From Vibrio marinisediminis (lineage in GTDB: Bacteria; Pseudomonadota; Gammaproteobacteria; Enterobacterales; Vibrionaceae): a stretch of DNA of 64,000 bases. The stretch is from NCBI RefSeq assembly GCF_014050145.1, contig NZ_JACFYF010000008.1, positions 62,001 through 126,000 of the forward strand. The letters are read 5' to 3'. The position numbers and the translations under genes are program-made. Under the pieces are notes generated by a model, which saw only the letters and a program-made list of their open reading frames with translations, searched no databases and was not told where the DNA came from. How positions within the stretch are numbered: the first letter of the stretch is position 1; each line of letters opens with the position of its first letter. Shown here piece after piece: positions 37,836 through 47,070 of this stretch.

Positions 37836-39260
37836 ATGAGTAAGATTGCCAAACAAGAAGTCGCGCGTCTGATCGAACTCGTCGGCGGAGCAGACAATAT
37901 TGCGAGTGTGAGCCACTGCCTCACACGCCTACGCTTCGTATTAAATGATACCGATAAAGCGGACCAACAAGGATTAGAAGCCTTAAGTCTAGTTAAAGGT
38001 TGTTTTACCAATGCGGGTCAGTTTCAAGTCGTGATTGGTACAGAAGTTGACGAAGTTTATAAGGTATTAATTGCGCTATCTGGGCAGTCAGAAGCCTCTA
38101 AAGATGATGCCAAAAATGCCGCTCGCCAAAACATGAATATTCTTGAACGTGGTATTTCTCATTTAGCTGAAATCTTTGTACCACTTCTTCCTGCCATTAT
38201 TACTGGCGGCTTGATTTTAGGTTTCCGCAATGTGATTGGCGATATCAAAATGTTTGATGGTCAGTCGCTTACGGAAATTAGCCAGTTTTGGGCTACTGTG
38301 CATAGCTTCCTTTGGCTGATTGGTGAAGCCATTTTCTTCTTCCTACCCGTTGGTGTGTGTTGGTCGACAGTGAAGAAACTTGGTGGTACGCCTATTCTTG
38401 GCATTACTTTAGGTGTCACGCTTGTCTCTCCTCAGCTAATGAATGCTTACTTAATTGGTAAGCAAGTGCCTGAAGTGTGGGATTTCGGTCTATTTGTGAT
38501 TGAGAAGGTCGGTTATCAAGCTCAGGTGATCCCAGCGATGTTAGCGGGTGTTGCACTCGCATTAATTGAAACCAACTTAAAACGCATCGTTCCATCTTAC
38601 CTTTATCTCGTGGTCGTGCCGTTTGTGTCGATTATTGTTTCAGTAGTGCTAGCGCACTCAATAATTGGTCCTTTCGGTCGCATGTTAGGTGATGGCGTGG
38701 CATTTGCGGCTAAAGCAGCAATGATGGGCGATTTTGCCGTGATTGGTTCCGTAGTTTTTGGTTTCTTGTATGCACCATTGGTGATTACCGGTATTCACCA
38801 CACGACCAATGCGGTGGATTTACAACTGATGCAAGAGTTAGGCGGTACGCCAATTTGGCCATTGATTGCACTTTCAAATATTGCTCAAGCGTCAGCGGTA
38901 GTTGGCATCATTATCATCAGTAAAAAACATGGTGAGCGTGATATCTCAGTGCCAGCAGCGATTTCTGCATACCTAGGTGTTACAGAGCCTGCCATGTACG
39001 GTATTAACCTTAAGTACAAGTTCCCAATGCTAAGTGCAATGGTTGGTTCTGCAGCGGCGGCGGCTATCTGTGGCATGGCGGGTGTTATGGCTAATGGTAT
39101 CGGTGTCGGTGGATTACCGGGCATTCTCTCTATCCAGCCACAGTATTGGGGTATCTATGCCATCGCAATGCTTGTTGCCATTGTTGTCCCTGCGATTATG
39201 ACCTTGTTCTTCTACAAGCGCGCACAAGCCAAAGGTGAGCTTGAAACAGCCAACGCGTAA
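37836..39260 (+). CDS. treB: PTS trehalose-specific EIIBC component TreB
   Basis: TreB imports trehalose and phosphorylates it to trehalose 6-phosphate. Starting at ATG 37836 (AAGGTGG eight bases upstream) it has 474 residues (E. coli 473). The EIIB domain (1-85) has the phosphorylated cysteine in SHCLTRLRFVL. After a linker comes the glucose-type EIIC domain, about ten membrane helices (105-465), with GIHHTTNAVDLQ and ITEP-type GVTEPAMYGIN motifs. There is no EIIA domain, so it relies on the glucose EIIA (Crr) as in E. coli. Confidence 0.95.
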   Translation: MSKIAKQEVARLIELVGGADNIASVSHCLTRLRFVLNDTDKADQQGLEALSLVKGCFTNAGQFQVVIGTEVDEVYKVLIALSGQSEASKDDAKNAARQNMNILERGISHLAEIFVPLLPAIITGGLILGFRNVIGDIKMFDGQSLTEISQFWATVHSFLWLIGEAIFFFLPVGVCWSTVKKLGGTPILGITLGVTLVSPQLMNAYLIGKQVPEVWDFGLFVIEKVGYQAQVIPAMLAGVALALIETNLKRIVPSYLYLVVVPFVSIIVSVVLAHSIIGPFGRMLGDGVAFAAKAAMMGDFAVIGSVVFGFLYAPLVITGIHHTTNAVDLQLMQELGGTPIWPLIALSNIAQASAVVGIIIISKKHGERDISVPAAISAYLGVTEPAMYGINLKYKFPMLSAMVGSAAAAAICGMAGVMANGIGVGGLPGILSIQPQYWGIYAIAMLVAIVVPAIMTLFFYKRAQAKGELETANA

Positions 39261-39344
39261 TTTTCTTTACCCACGACAATGGATTGCGATGTCGTGGGTT
39301 TTCTTGAGCGGGATGTTAGCTCAACCTGGTAAGTGAAAACCGTT

Positions 39345-41030
39345 ATGACAATAATAAAACAGCAGCAAGATTGGTGGAAAAGCGCCACCATCTACCAAAT
39401 TTATCCGAAAAGCTTTTGTGACTCGACCGATAAAGGTACTGGCGATATTCGCGGGATTATTTCAAAACTCGATTATTTAAAAGCACTGGGCATTGACGCC
39501 ATTTGGTTAACGCCAGTCTATCAATCACCAATGGTCGATAATGGCTACGATATTTCAGATTACTATGCGATAAACCCACAATTCGGTGACATGGCGGATT
39601 TTGATTTATTGCTTGCAGAAGCGCATCAACGTGGTATCCGCATTATTATGGATATTGTTGTTAACCATACTTCAACGGCGCATCAATGGTTTCAGTCCGC
39701 TCTAGGGGACAAGAATAGCCCTTACCGAGACTACTATATTTGGAAAGACCCAGTTGAAGGCTGTGTACCGAATAACTGGCAATCTAAATTTGGTGGCAGC
39801 GCTTGGGCGTTGGATGAAGCAACCAACCAATATTATTTGCACCTATTTGCTACAGAGCAAGCGGATCTAAACTGGGAAAACCCAGTGGTGCGTGAAGAAG
39901 TCGAAAAAGTGATTAGCTTTTGGGCTGAAAAAGGTGTGGATGGTTTTCGCTTAGATGTCATTAACTTGATTTCAAAGCAGCAAGACTTCCCCAATGACGA
40001 TATTGGTGACGGGCGCCGTTTTTACACTGACGGTCCCCGAGTGCATGAATATTTGCAAGAGATCAGCCAAGCGGTGTTTCAAAAATATGGCAGTGTCACC
40101 GTGGGTGAGATGTCATCGACAACACTGGAGCATTGCCAGCAATATTCGGCACTGGATGGCAAAGAATTGTCGATGGTGTTTAACTTTCATCACCTCAAAG
40201 TCGATTATCCAAACGGTGAGAAGTGGAGCAACGCGCCATTTGATTTCATTCAACTTAAGCAGATTTTCAATCATTGGCAAACCGGCTTAAGTGGCAATGG
40301 TTGGGGGGCGCTATTTTGGTGTAATCATGACCAGCCTCGCATTGTGAGCCGCTTAGGCGATGATCAACAATACCGAGTTGAATCAGCAAAAATGCTCGCG
40401 GCATCACTGCATATGATGCAAGGCACACCGTATATCTACCAAGGTGAAGAGCTGGGTATGACCAACCCAGGTTATCAAGAGATCAGCCAATATCGAGATG
40501 TGGAAAGTACCAATATGTATGACATTATGGTTAACCAGCAAGGTGTGAGTCATGATGAGATGATGGCGATTCTGGCGCAAAAATCGCGTGATAATTCCCG
40601 AGCTCCGATGCAATGGGATGATTCATTACACGCTGGCTTTACTCAAGGTACGCCTTGGCTTGAGGTTGCAAGTAACTACTCACATCTCAATGCGCAAGCC
40701 GCACTAAAAGACACAAACTCAGTGTTTTATTTCTACAAAAGATTGATTGAACTGCGTAAACAGCAGCCTGTGATTACTCAAGGCTCGTTCCAAGATTTGT
40801 TGCCGCAACACAATCAGTGTTATGTCTATTTGCGAGAGAGTGCCACACAGCAGCTTATTTCAATTAGTAACTACTATGCGGATCCGGCTCAGTGTGAGCT
40901 TCCTCAGGATATTGAACTCGCGAATGCGAAGTGCTTACTCACTAACTATGAGAATGAAGCGTTTCAACTTGAAGGTAGCATGGTGGCATTGCGTCCCTAT
41001 GAAACAAGGATTCTCCTGATAGAAAAATAA
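39345..41030 (+). CDS. treC: Trehalose-6-phosphate hydrolase TreC
   Basis: TreC hydrolyses trehalose 6-phosphate to glucose and glucose 6-phosphate in the cytoplasm (family GH13). From ATG 39345 the product has 561 residues (E. coli 551); a GTG at 39333 would add four. The (beta/alpha)8 barrel regions are clear: IYQIYPKSFCDS, MDIVVNHTS, GFRLDVIN (nucleophile Asp), TVGEMSS (acid/base Glu) and FWCNHDQPR (transition-state Asp). It follows treB by 84 bases in one operon. Confidence 0.95.
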   Translation: MTIIKQQQDWWKSATIYQIYPKSFCDSTDKGTGDIRGIISKLDYLKALGIDAIWLTPVYQSPMVDNGYDISDYYAINPQFGDMADFDLLLAEAHQRGIRIIMDIVVNHTSTAHQWFQSALGDKNSPYRDYYIWKDPVEGCVPNNWQSKFGGSAWALDEATNQYYLHLFATEQADLNWENPVVREEVEKVISFWAEKGVDGFRLDVINLISKQQDFPNDDIGDGRRFYTDGPRVHEYLQEISQAVFQKYGSVTVGEMSSTTLEHCQQYSALDGKELSMVFNFHHLKVDYPNGEKWSNAPFDFIQLKQIFNHWQTGLSGNGWGALFWCNHDQPRIVSRLGDDQQYRVESAKMLAASLHMMQGTPYIYQGEELGMTNPGYQEISQYRDVESTNMYDIMVNQQGVSHDEMMAILAQKSRDNSRAPMQWDDSLHAGFTQGTPWLEVASNYSHLNAQAALKDTNSVFYFYKRLIELRKQQPVITQGSFQDLLPQHNQCYVYLRESATQQLISISNYYADPAQCELPQDIELANAKCLLTNYENEAFQLEGSMVALRPYETRILLIEK

Positions 41031-41070
41031 CCCCCAGCGGCTCACCCCCGATGATTTTCCGCTGGATAGA

Positions 41071-41101
41071 AAAAAGGCTTTGGTATTGCCAAGGCCTTTT
41101 T
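41071..41101. terminator. Bidirectional terminator between treC and the yitT-like gene
   Basis: AAAAAGGCTTTGG (41071-41083) pairs with CCAAGGCCTTTTT (41089-41101), with one wobble, so both strands end in a T run between convergent genes. Confidence 0.88.
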
Positions 41102-41119
41102 GTCGAGAGCGGCGCTTAA

Positions 41120-41719
41120 TTAATGGTATTTGACGATGTAGCGGTGAGGTTTATGATTCATACCAAGCACAAGGTTGAGCACAATCACACCGAGAATTGA
41201 GTAGAACAGTGCGGTTGGCGTGACAAAGAAAAATGAAGTCACCAAGATAGTAAAATCTATCGCTAATTGGGTTTTACCAACGGAAATGCCCAATTTGTCT
41301 TGGATAAATAAGCACAATACATTAAAGCCACCAAGGCTTGAGCGATGGCGAAATAACACCAGCATTCCTAAGCCCATTAATAGTCCGCCAGCAACAGCAG
41401 CGTAAATCGGGCTCATATTTTCAATGTTTAGCACTAAATGAAGATGGTCAACAAAGAAAGAAACTAACGCACCTGAGATTGCGCTATTAATAGCAAAGTT
41501 TCTTCCAAATCGTTTCCAAGCTAAAAGATAGAATGGGCAGTTGGCGATAAAGTAAATGGTACCAAATGACCAAGGGACGAGTTTGCTCGCAAGTAAAGCT
41601 AACCCTGTCGTGCCACCAGTTAGTAGGCTACTCGCTTGAAGAAAGAAAATGCCTTGTGCCACTATCAATGTGCCTGTCAGAATCGCGATCCAGTCTTCTC
41701 TGCGTGTATGTTTTGCCAT
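41120..41719 (-). CDS. YitT-family inner-membrane protein
   Basis: This 199-residue protein belongs to the YitT/DUF161 membrane family. It has five or six hydrophobic segments (around 12-32, 45-60, 75-95, 105-122, 150-170 and 172-185) and the family's glycine-rich TGGTTGLALL near the N-terminus and RHRSSLGGFNVL in the middle. It lacks the C-terminal cytosolic DUF2179 domain of the long Bacillus YitT proteins. Its function is unknown; transport is the usual guess. ATG 41719 is chosen over TTG 41722. It is transcribed alone, convergent to treC. Confidence 0.8.
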   Translation of the reverse strand: MAKHTRREDWIAILTGTLIVAQGIFFLQASSLLTGGTTGLALLASKLVPWSFGTIYFIANCPFYLLAWKRFGRNFAINSAISGALVSFFVDHLHLVLNIENMSPIYAAVAGGLLMGLGMLVLFRHRSSLGGFNVLCLFIQDKLGISVGKTQLAIDFTILVTSFFFVTPTALFYSILGVIVLNLVLGMNHKPHRYIVKYH

Positions 41720-41934
41720 CAAATTTCATCTATAGGTAGAACGAAAGCGGTGCATAGTAGAGAAAAGATCAGCTTTTCGGTAGCTTGAGAGGGAAATTTG
41801 AGGTAAACCTATGTAATTGTCGTTTTACAGGGTGTAAAGATATTAGTGATGGTGATCGCATAATTGCCGTTCTAACATGATAAACCTTGAAACTCACTAT
41901 GAAAAAACTGCATGAGAAAAATGAAATTTTCTCT

Positions 41935-41962
41935 TTATGACCAAGATCAAATTAGTTAAAAT
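41935..41962 (+). promoter_or_regulatory. Probable glyA promoter
   Basis: A -10-like TAAAAT is at 41957-41962 with a weak -35-like TTATGA at 41935-41940. The spacing is 16 bases. The start would lie near 41969, just before the PurR box. Confidence 0.4.
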
Positions 41963-41978
41963 GCGCGTCAATACGGTA

Positions 41979-41994
41979 ACGAAAACGTTTGCGT
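41979..41994. promoter_or_regulatory. PurR box upstream of glyA
   Basis: ACGAAAACGTTTGCGT differs at one position from the PurR consensus ACGCAAACGTTTGCGT. It lies 58 bases before the glyA start and just downstream of the proposed promoter. glyA is a known PurR target in E. coli, because serine hydroxymethyltransferase supplies glycine and one-carbon units for purine synthesis. Confidence 0.85.
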
Positions 41995-42052
41995 CGGGGT
42001 CGTTAGCCAGTTTTTTGCAACTTTCAGTCTAAATCTGAGTCAGGAGATACAG

Positions 42053-43303
42053 ATGCTTAAGCGTGATATGAACATCGCAGATTACGATGCGGAATTGTTC
42101 GCAGCTATCCAAGAAGAAACACTTCGCCAGGAAGAACACATTGAACTTATCGCTTCTGAAAACTACACCAGCCCGCGTGTAATGGAAGCACAAGGTTCTC
42201 AGCTTACTAACAAATACGCTGAAGGTTACCCAGGCAAGCGTTACTACGGTGGTTGTGAGTACGTAGACAAAGCAGAAACTCTAGCGATTGACCGTGCGTG
42301 CCAACTGTTTGGTTGTGAATATGCGAACGTTCAACCTCACTCAGGTTCACAGGCAAACAGCGCAGTATACATGGCGCTATTGAACCCAGGCGATACAGTA
42401 CTAGGCATGAGTCTAGCTCACGGTGGTCACTTAACTCACGGTTCACCAGTCAACTTCTCTGGTAAGCACTACAACGTTATTCCTTACGGTATTGATGAAG
42501 CGGGCCAAATCAACTACGACGAAATGGAAGCGTTGGCAGTTGAGCATAAACCGAAGATGATTATTGGTGGTTTCTCTGCTTATTCACAAATCGTTGACTG
42601 GAAACGCATGCGTGAAATCGCAGACAAAGTCGGCGCTTTCCTATTTGTTGATATGGCACACGTAGCGGGTCTAATTGCAGCGGGTGTGTACCCAACACCA
42701 GTACCACACGCACACGTAGTTTCAACAACAACGCACAAAACGCTAGCCGGTCCACGTGGTGGTCTAATCTTGTCTAATGCAGGCGAAGACATGTACAAGA
42801 AGCTGAATTCAGCAGTCTTCCCAGGTGGTCAAGGTGGTCCTCTAATGCATGTTATCGCTGGTAAAGCGGTCGCGTTCAAAGAAGCAATGGAACCAGAGTT
42901 CAAAGAATACCAAGCTCGCGTAGTGCAAAATGCAAAAGCGATGGTGGCTCAATTCCAAGAGCGTGGCTACAAAATCGTTTCGAACAGCACAGAGAATCAC
43001 CTGTTCCTAGTTGACCTAATCGACAAAGACATCACAGGTAAAGATGCTGACGCAGCGCTCGGTGCCGCAAACATCACAGTTAACAAGAACTCAGTGCCAA
43101 ACGATCCACGCAGCCCGTTTGTAACATCAGGTATTCGTGTTGGTACGCCAGCAATCACACGCCGTGGTTTTACTGAGCAAGATTCAAAAGATCTCGCAAA
43201 CTGGATGTGTGACGTTCTGGATAACATCGGTAATGATGATGTGACAGCAGCAACGAAAGCGAAGGTATTAGAGATTTGTAAGCGTCTACCCGTTTACGCA
43301 TAA
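42053..43303 (+). CDS. glyA: Serine hydroxymethyltransferase
   Basis: GlyA converts serine and tetrahydrofolate to glycine and 5,10-methylene-tetrahydrofolate with pyridoxal phosphate. The 416 residues match E. coli (417). Key segments are [52 protein letters not shown] and the PLP-lysine motif [14 protein letters not shown] (around 42720-42762). GGAG is seven to ten bases before the ATG. Strong preference for a few codons fits high expression. A long palindrome and a shared terminator follow. Confidence 0.98.
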   Translation: MLKRDMNIADYDAELFAAIQEETLRQEEHIELIASENYTSPRVMEAQGSQLTNKYAEGYPGKRYYGGCEYVDKAETLAIDRACQLFGCEYANVQPHSGSQANSAVYMALLNPGDTVLGMSLAHGGHLTHGSPVNFSGKHYNVIPYGIDEAGQINYDEMEALAVEHKPKMIIGGFSAYSQIVDWKRMREIADKVGAFLFVDMAHVAGLIAAGVYPTPVPHAHVVSTTTHKTLAGPRGGLILSNAGEDMYKKLNSAVFPGGQGGPLMHVIAGKAVAFKEAMEPEFKEYQARVVQNAKAMVAQFQERGYKIVSNSTENHLFLVDLIDKDITGKDADAALGAANITVNKNSVPNDPRSPFVTSGIRVGTPAITRRGFTEQDSKDLANWMCDVLDNIGNDDVTAATKAKVLEICKRLPVYA

Positions 43304-43313
43304 TTTTTCGTTA

Positions 43314-43393
43314 TAGTGGTTCGAACTTCGTTGTCGAAGATGCTCATTTACTATTGTAAATTGTGCGTGTTCTCCTAGAACTTCTTGCCACTA
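43314..43393. repeat. Symmetric 80-base imperfect palindrome after glyA
   Basis: TAGTGG (43314-43319) and CCACTA (43388-43393) are the outer arms; the inner stem is ATTTAC (43346-43351) / GTAAAT (43356-43361) with the loop TATT. Both pairs share exactly the same centre (43353.5), and several intermediate bases also pair. It is non-coding and not followed by a T run. Confidence 0.65.
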
Positions 43394-43452
43394 TTTAGAA
43401 AAAGTATTTAATCAGCTTAGAAAATATCAAGTTTGATTGAAGCTTTAGAAGT

Positions 43453-43472
43453 GAGCCTTAGGGCTCCTTTTG
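43453..43472 (+). terminator. Probable glyA terminator
   Basis: GAGCC (43453-43457) and GGCTC (43462-43466) form a short stem, followed by CTTTTGTGTTT. Confidence 0.6.
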
Positions 43473-43526
43473 TGTTTCTGGAGCCTAAGGGTTTATCTGC
43501 GAGAAAAAGGGTAGTGGATAGATAAT

Positions 43527-43555
43527 AAAAAACCAGCCAATGGCTGGTCTTTTTA
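43527..43555. terminator. Terminator between glyA and lipA, mainly for lipA
   Basis: ACCAGCC (43532-43538) and GGCTGGT (43542-43548) form a perfect stem, with an A run before and a T run after, so it works on either strand. Confidence 0.85.
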
Positions 43556-43573
43556 TTATTTGGGTAGGAGCGA

Positions 43574-44539
43574 TTAGCTCACTTCGATACCTTGTGCTTG
43601 TAGATCGGCATGGTAAGAAGAGCGAACAAATGGACCACAAGCGGCATGAGTAAAACCAAGCTCAAGGGCAATGTCTCTAAGCTCATCAAATTCAGCTGGT
43701 GGTACGTAGCGCTCTACTGGAAGGTGATGGCGGCTTGGCGCTAGGTATTGACCCAGAGTCAGCATAGTTACGCCGTGTTCACGCAGATCTTTAAGCACTT
43801 CAACGATCTCTTCTTTGGTCTCACCTAGTCCCATCATGATTCCAGATTTGGTTGGGATATCAGGATGCTGCTCTTTGAATTTTTTCAGCAGGTTAAGAGA
43901 CCATTTGTAGTTTGCGCCAGGACGAGCCTTACGGTAAAGGCGAGGCGCTGTTTCCAAATTGTGGTTAAACACATCTGGTGGATTGTCTTTCATAAGGTCA
44001 AGCGCCACGTCCATACGGCCACGGAAGTCAGGGACGAGAGTCTCAATCTTGATGTTTGGGTTCAGTGCGCGGATTTCACGGTTACAGTCAGCAAAATGCT
44101 GTGCACCACCATCACGTAAGTCATCACGGTCAACTGAGGTTATCACCACATATTTCAGTTTCATGTCATGAATGGTTTGAGCAAGCTTTTGTGGTTCACC
44201 GGCTTCAGGTGCATTCGGACGACCATGGGCAACGTCGCAGAATGGGCAGCGACGAGTACAAATTGCGCCCAAAATCATAAAGGTCGCGGTGCCGTGGTTA
44301 AAACATTCCGCTAAGTTTGGGCATGAGGCTTCCTCACAAACGGAGTGCAGGTCATTTTTACGCATCGCAGATTTGATTTCTTGGATACGTTGGCTGTCTG
44401 CAGGTAGTTTGATCTTCATCCAGTCAGGCTTGCGCAGTACTTCTTTCTGCTCAGTCGGCATATTTTTTACTGGAATCAGTGCCATCTTGTCAGCATCGCG
44501 GTACTTGATGCCTTTTTCCATTTGGATTGGTTTACTCAT
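43574..44539 (-). CDS. lipA: Lipoyl synthase
   Basis: LipA inserts two sulfur atoms into the octanoyl chain on lipoyl domains of 2-oxoacid dehydrogenases and the glycine cleavage H protein. It is a radical-SAM enzyme with two iron-sulfur clusters: the auxiliary-cluster cysteines are in [12 protein letters not shown] (about 68-79) and the SAM-cluster motif is CTRRCPFC (about 94-101). The C-terminal serine of the auxiliary cluster lies in FVRSSYHA. The 321 residues equal the E. coli length. Its start overlaps lipB by four bases. Confidence 0.97.
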   Translation of the reverse strand: MSKPIQMEKGIKYRDADKMALIPVKNMPTEQKEVLRKPDWMKIKLPADSQRIQEIKSAMRKNDLHSVCEEASCPNLAECFNHGTATFMILGAICTRRCPFCDVAHGRPNAPEAGEPQKLAQTIHDMKLKYVVITSVDRDDLRDGGAQHFADCNREIRALNPNIKIETLVPDFRGRMDVALDLMKDNPPDVFNHNLETAPRLYRKARPGANYKWSLNLLKKFKEQHPDIPTKSGIMMGLGETKEEIVEVLKDLREHGVTMLTLGQYLAPSRHHLPVERYVPPAEFDELRDIALELGFTHAACGPFVRSSYHADLQAQGIEVS

Positions 44540-45216
44540 GCTTCTAGTTTCTTATCGTTTGGGACTTCAGTGCTGACTTCAATCTGTTGGTAATCCAGCA
44601 AAGTCACGAGTTCTTTTAATAATTGCTCGGCAACGCTGTTGACGTTATCTGGTCCACCAAGTTGTTTGACTTGAACCATCTCCATTCCAGCATAACCACA
44701 AGGGTTAATTCTTAGAAATGGCGATAGGTCCATGTTTACGTTTAGAGCAAGTCCATGAAATGAACAGCCTTTACGTATACGTAAACCCAGTGAACAGATC
44801 TTTTTATTATCAACATAAACGCCAGGGGCGTCAGGTCGAGCGACCGATTCGATATTGTATGCTTTCAGTGTATTGATCACGAGGTTTTCAATGTGTGTAA
44901 CGAGATCTCGCACACCAAAGTTTTTCCTACGTAGATTGATCAGGAAGTAAACAACCAGTTGACCCGGACCATGATAGGTTACTTGACCACCGCGATCACT
45001 CTGTACGACGGGGATATCACCAGTGTTTAGCAAGTGCTCTGTTTTGCCAGCTTGACCTTGGGTAAAAACAGGGTTGTGTTCAACAAACCAAACCTCATCA
45101 TACGTCTCATCTGTACGTTGGTCGGTAAAGTCATGCATTGCACGCAAAATTGGTTCGTAGTCCTGTCTACCAAGATGCTTTACAACCAGAGTTTGTTGCA
45201 TTCCTGAGCCCATCAT
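44536..45216 (-). CDS. lipB: Octanoyl-[acyl-carrier-protein]:protein octanoyltransferase
   Basis: LipB moves octanoate from ACP to lipoyl domains, the step before LipA. The 226 residues include [25 protein letters not shown], the substrate pocket, and the catalytic Lys-Cys pair in [27 protein letters not shown] with NPCGY. The start is uncertain: ATG at 45216, 45213 and 45201 ([11 protein letters not shown]) are in frame, and none has a clear ribosome-binding site; the last best fits the family N-terminus. It forms an operon with lipA, and a terminator separates it from ybeD. Confidence 0.95.
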   Translation of the reverse strand: MMGSGMQQTLVVKHLGRQDYEPILRAMHDFTDQRTDETYDEVWFVEHNPVFTQGQAGKTEHLLNTGDIPVVQSDRGGQVTYHGPGQLVVYFLINLRRKNFGVRDLVTHIENLVINTLKAYNIESVARPDAPGVYVDNKKICSLGLRIRKGCSFHGLALNVNMDLSPFLRINPCGYAGMEMVQVKQLGGPDNVNSVAEQLLKELVTLLDYQQIEVSTEVPNDKKLEA

Positions 45217-45330
45217 TTATCAATAAAGTGTCTGGATTATAAACCGCTTTGACACTTTGAACTATATGTTGATAACACATTATTAACCCTAATAAATGTG
45301 CATGTTTTTTATCTATATGATAAATAACAA

Positions 45331-45352
45331 AAAAGCAGCCGAAGCTGCTTTC
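45331..45352 (-). terminator. Terminator of ybeD
   Basis: AAAGCAGC (45332-45339) and GCTGCTTT (45344-45351) form a perfect stem with the loop CGAA. On the reverse strand it ends in TTTTTTG, 28 bases beyond the ybeD stop. Confidence 0.85.
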
Positions 45353-45379
45353 AAAAATAATTTATTATTTAAAATAAAG

Positions 45380-45658
45380 TTATAGAACCATGCGGACAAT
45401 GTCGATTTCACCAAGTTCTTTGTATAGCGTTTCTACCTGTTCAATCGATGTCGCTGTGATCGTCACAGAAACAGCATGGTAGTTGCCTTTTGCACTTGGT
45501 TTAATCTTAGGACTGTAGTCACCTGGAGCATGGCGTTGAATCACTGTAAGCACCTTTTCTGGTAGTTCAGGCTTTGCATAGCCCATCACCTTGTATGTGA
45601 ATGAACAAGGGAACTCAAGCAGGTCTTTCAGTTTAGCGTCTGAGTTGATAGTCAACAT
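45380..45658 (-). CDS. ybeD: YbeD-like DUF493 protein
   Basis: This small cytosolic protein (92 residues; E. coli YbeD 87) is of the UPF0250/DUF493 family with an ACT-like alpha-beta fold. The conserved segments are [29 protein letters not shown] and [20 protein letters not shown] at the C-terminus. Its role is unproven; its constant place between dacA and lipB suggests a link to lipoate or the envelope. It lies between two terminators, so it seems to be transcribed alone. Confidence 0.9.
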   Translation of the reverse strand: MLTINSDAKLKDLLEFPCSFTYKVMGYAKPELPEKVLTVIQRHAPGDYSPKIKPSAKGNYHAVSVTITATSIEQVETLYKELGEIDIVRMVL

Positions 45659-45753
45659 GTTAAAAACTCCAAGTTGGAATAGTGATCTGAGCAGCGCCGA
45701 ATCTTACTGCCAATCAAATTGAATCTCAAGATTAACACTATGGTAGGTGCTAA

Positions 45754-45778
45754 AACAAAAGCCGCCCAGAGGCGGCTT
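45754..45778 (-). terminator. Terminator of dacA
   Basis: GCCGCC (45761-45766) and GGCGGC (45771-45776), extended by AA/TT, form a GC-rich stem with a four-base loop. On the reverse strand it is followed by TTTTGTTTT. It separates dacA from ybeD. Confidence 0.85.
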
Positions 45779-45802
45779 ATTCATTTGTAATAGTTGCCGA
45801 GA

Positions 45803-46981
45803 TTAGAAGAAGCTTTTAACCAGCATTACAATGTAATCCCATAGGCGACTAAATAGGCTACCCTCTTGAACATCTTCAAGAGCAAGAAGAGGGTATTGCG
45901 CAATATCTTCACCGTCTAGTTGGTAGTATAGCTTACCAACGACGTCACCTTTACTAATTGGGGCTTCGAGTTCTTTTTCAAGTACGAAGCTCGCTTTTAA
46001 GTTCTTAGCTTGACCGCGTGGCAAAGTGACGTAGGTGTCTTGATCTAAACCAAGCGCAACCATGTCTTTGTCACCCATCCATACTTTCTCTTCAACGAAT
46101 GTTTCACCGGCTTTATGTGGTGCAACTGTTTCGAAGAAGCGGAAGCCGTAACTCAGCAGCTTTTTGCTTTCTGACTTACGAGCATTTGCGTTTTTAGTAC
46201 CCATAACGACGGCGACTAGGCGCATTTTGCCTTCCGTTGCCGAGCTTACTAGGCTGTAACCAGCATTGCTTGTGTGACCAGTTTTAATACCGTCAACATT
46301 CATGCTTTTATCCCAAAGTAGACCATTACGGTTGTACTGAGTGATGCCGTTATAAGTGAATTTCTTCTCTGAGTAGATACGGTACTCTTCTGGTACGTCG
46401 CGGATCAGTGCAGAGCCCAATAGCGCCATATCGTAAGGTGTTGAGTAGAGAGAGTCGTTATCTAAACCATGCACGTTAGCGAAGTGAGAGTCTTTCATGC
46501 CGAGAGTACTTGCCCAGGCATTCATTAGGTCAACGAACGCATCTTCTGATCCAGCAATATGTTCAGCCATGGCGACGCAAGCATCGTTACCTGATTGAAT
46601 GATGATACCGCGGTTAAGATCTTTTACTTTTACCGTTGTACCCACTTCAATGAACATTTTTGATGAATCAGGGAAGTTTTTAGCCCAAGCATTTTGGCTG
46701 ATAGTGACATCATCGCTTTCTTTGATATTGCCACGCGCAAGCTCTTGACCGATAACATAACTGGTCATCATTTTGGTTAAGCTGGCAGGAGATAGCTTAG
46801 TATTCATCTCTTTTTCAGCAAGTACTTTGCCTGAATGGTAATCCAACAATACGTAGCCTTTTGCTGCGATTTGTGGTGGATCTGGCACGACTACTGGAGA
46901 TGCAATCACCTGTGATGCAAAAGTGGTTGAAAGCGCAATAGAAGACGCAAAAACGGTTTTTAGTAATGTTGTTTTTTTCAT
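45803..46981 (-). CDS. dacA: D-alanyl-D-alanine carboxypeptidase DacA (PBP5/6 type)
   Basis: DacA removes the terminal D-Ala from murein pentapeptides in the periplasm and so limits cross-linking. From ATG 46981 (MKKTTLLKTVFASS) the precursor has 392 residues with a signal peptide of about 27 residues. The active-site motifs of the penicillin-binding fold are SLTK (in SPASLTKMM), SGN (in IQSGNDAC) and KTG (in DGIKTGHTS). The C-terminal PBP5-type domain ends in an amphipathic helix (LFSRLWDYIVMLVKSFF), which anchors it to the inner membrane. The frame is open 16 codons further upstream without family support. Confidence 0.96.
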   Translation of the reverse strand: MKKTTLLKTVFASSIALSTTFASQVIASPVVVPDPPQIAAKGYVLLDYHSGKVLAEKEMNTKLSPASLTKMMTSYVIGQELARGNIKESDDVTISQNAWAKNFPDSSKMFIEVGTTVKVKDLNRGIIIQSGNDACVAMAEHIAGSEDAFVDLMNAWASTLGMKDSHFANVHGLDNDSLYSTPYDMALLGSALIRDVPEEYRIYSEKKFTYNGITQYNRNGLLWDKSMNVDGIKTGHTSNAGYSLVSSATEGKMRLVAVVMGTKNANARKSESKKLLSYGFRFFETVAPHKAGETFVEEKVWMGDKDMVALGLDQDTYVTLPRGQAKNLKASFVLEKELEAPISKGDVVGKLYYQLDGEDIAQYPLLALEDVQEGSLFSRLWDYIVMLVKSFF

Positions 46982-47070
46982 ATTGACTACAGATTTATCT
47001 CGAACTGTCCATATCTTAACAGAAACCATGGCTCAAACTAGCCGAAGAGGTTAACTGAATGCGTGGGGAA

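Larger units (their letters stand above)
41720..42052. other. Divergent intergenic region, yitT-glyA
   Basis: This 333-base gap holds the glyA promoter region, the PurR box and a long 5' leader before glyA. The part nearest yitT (41740-41900) shows no gene, and I see no glycine-riboswitch-like fold or RNA gene. Confidence 0.5.

Noticed and set aside
41720-42052. Glycine riboswitch before glyA
   Set aside because: The typical paired aptamer bulges are not recognisable, and a PurR box accounts for regulation.
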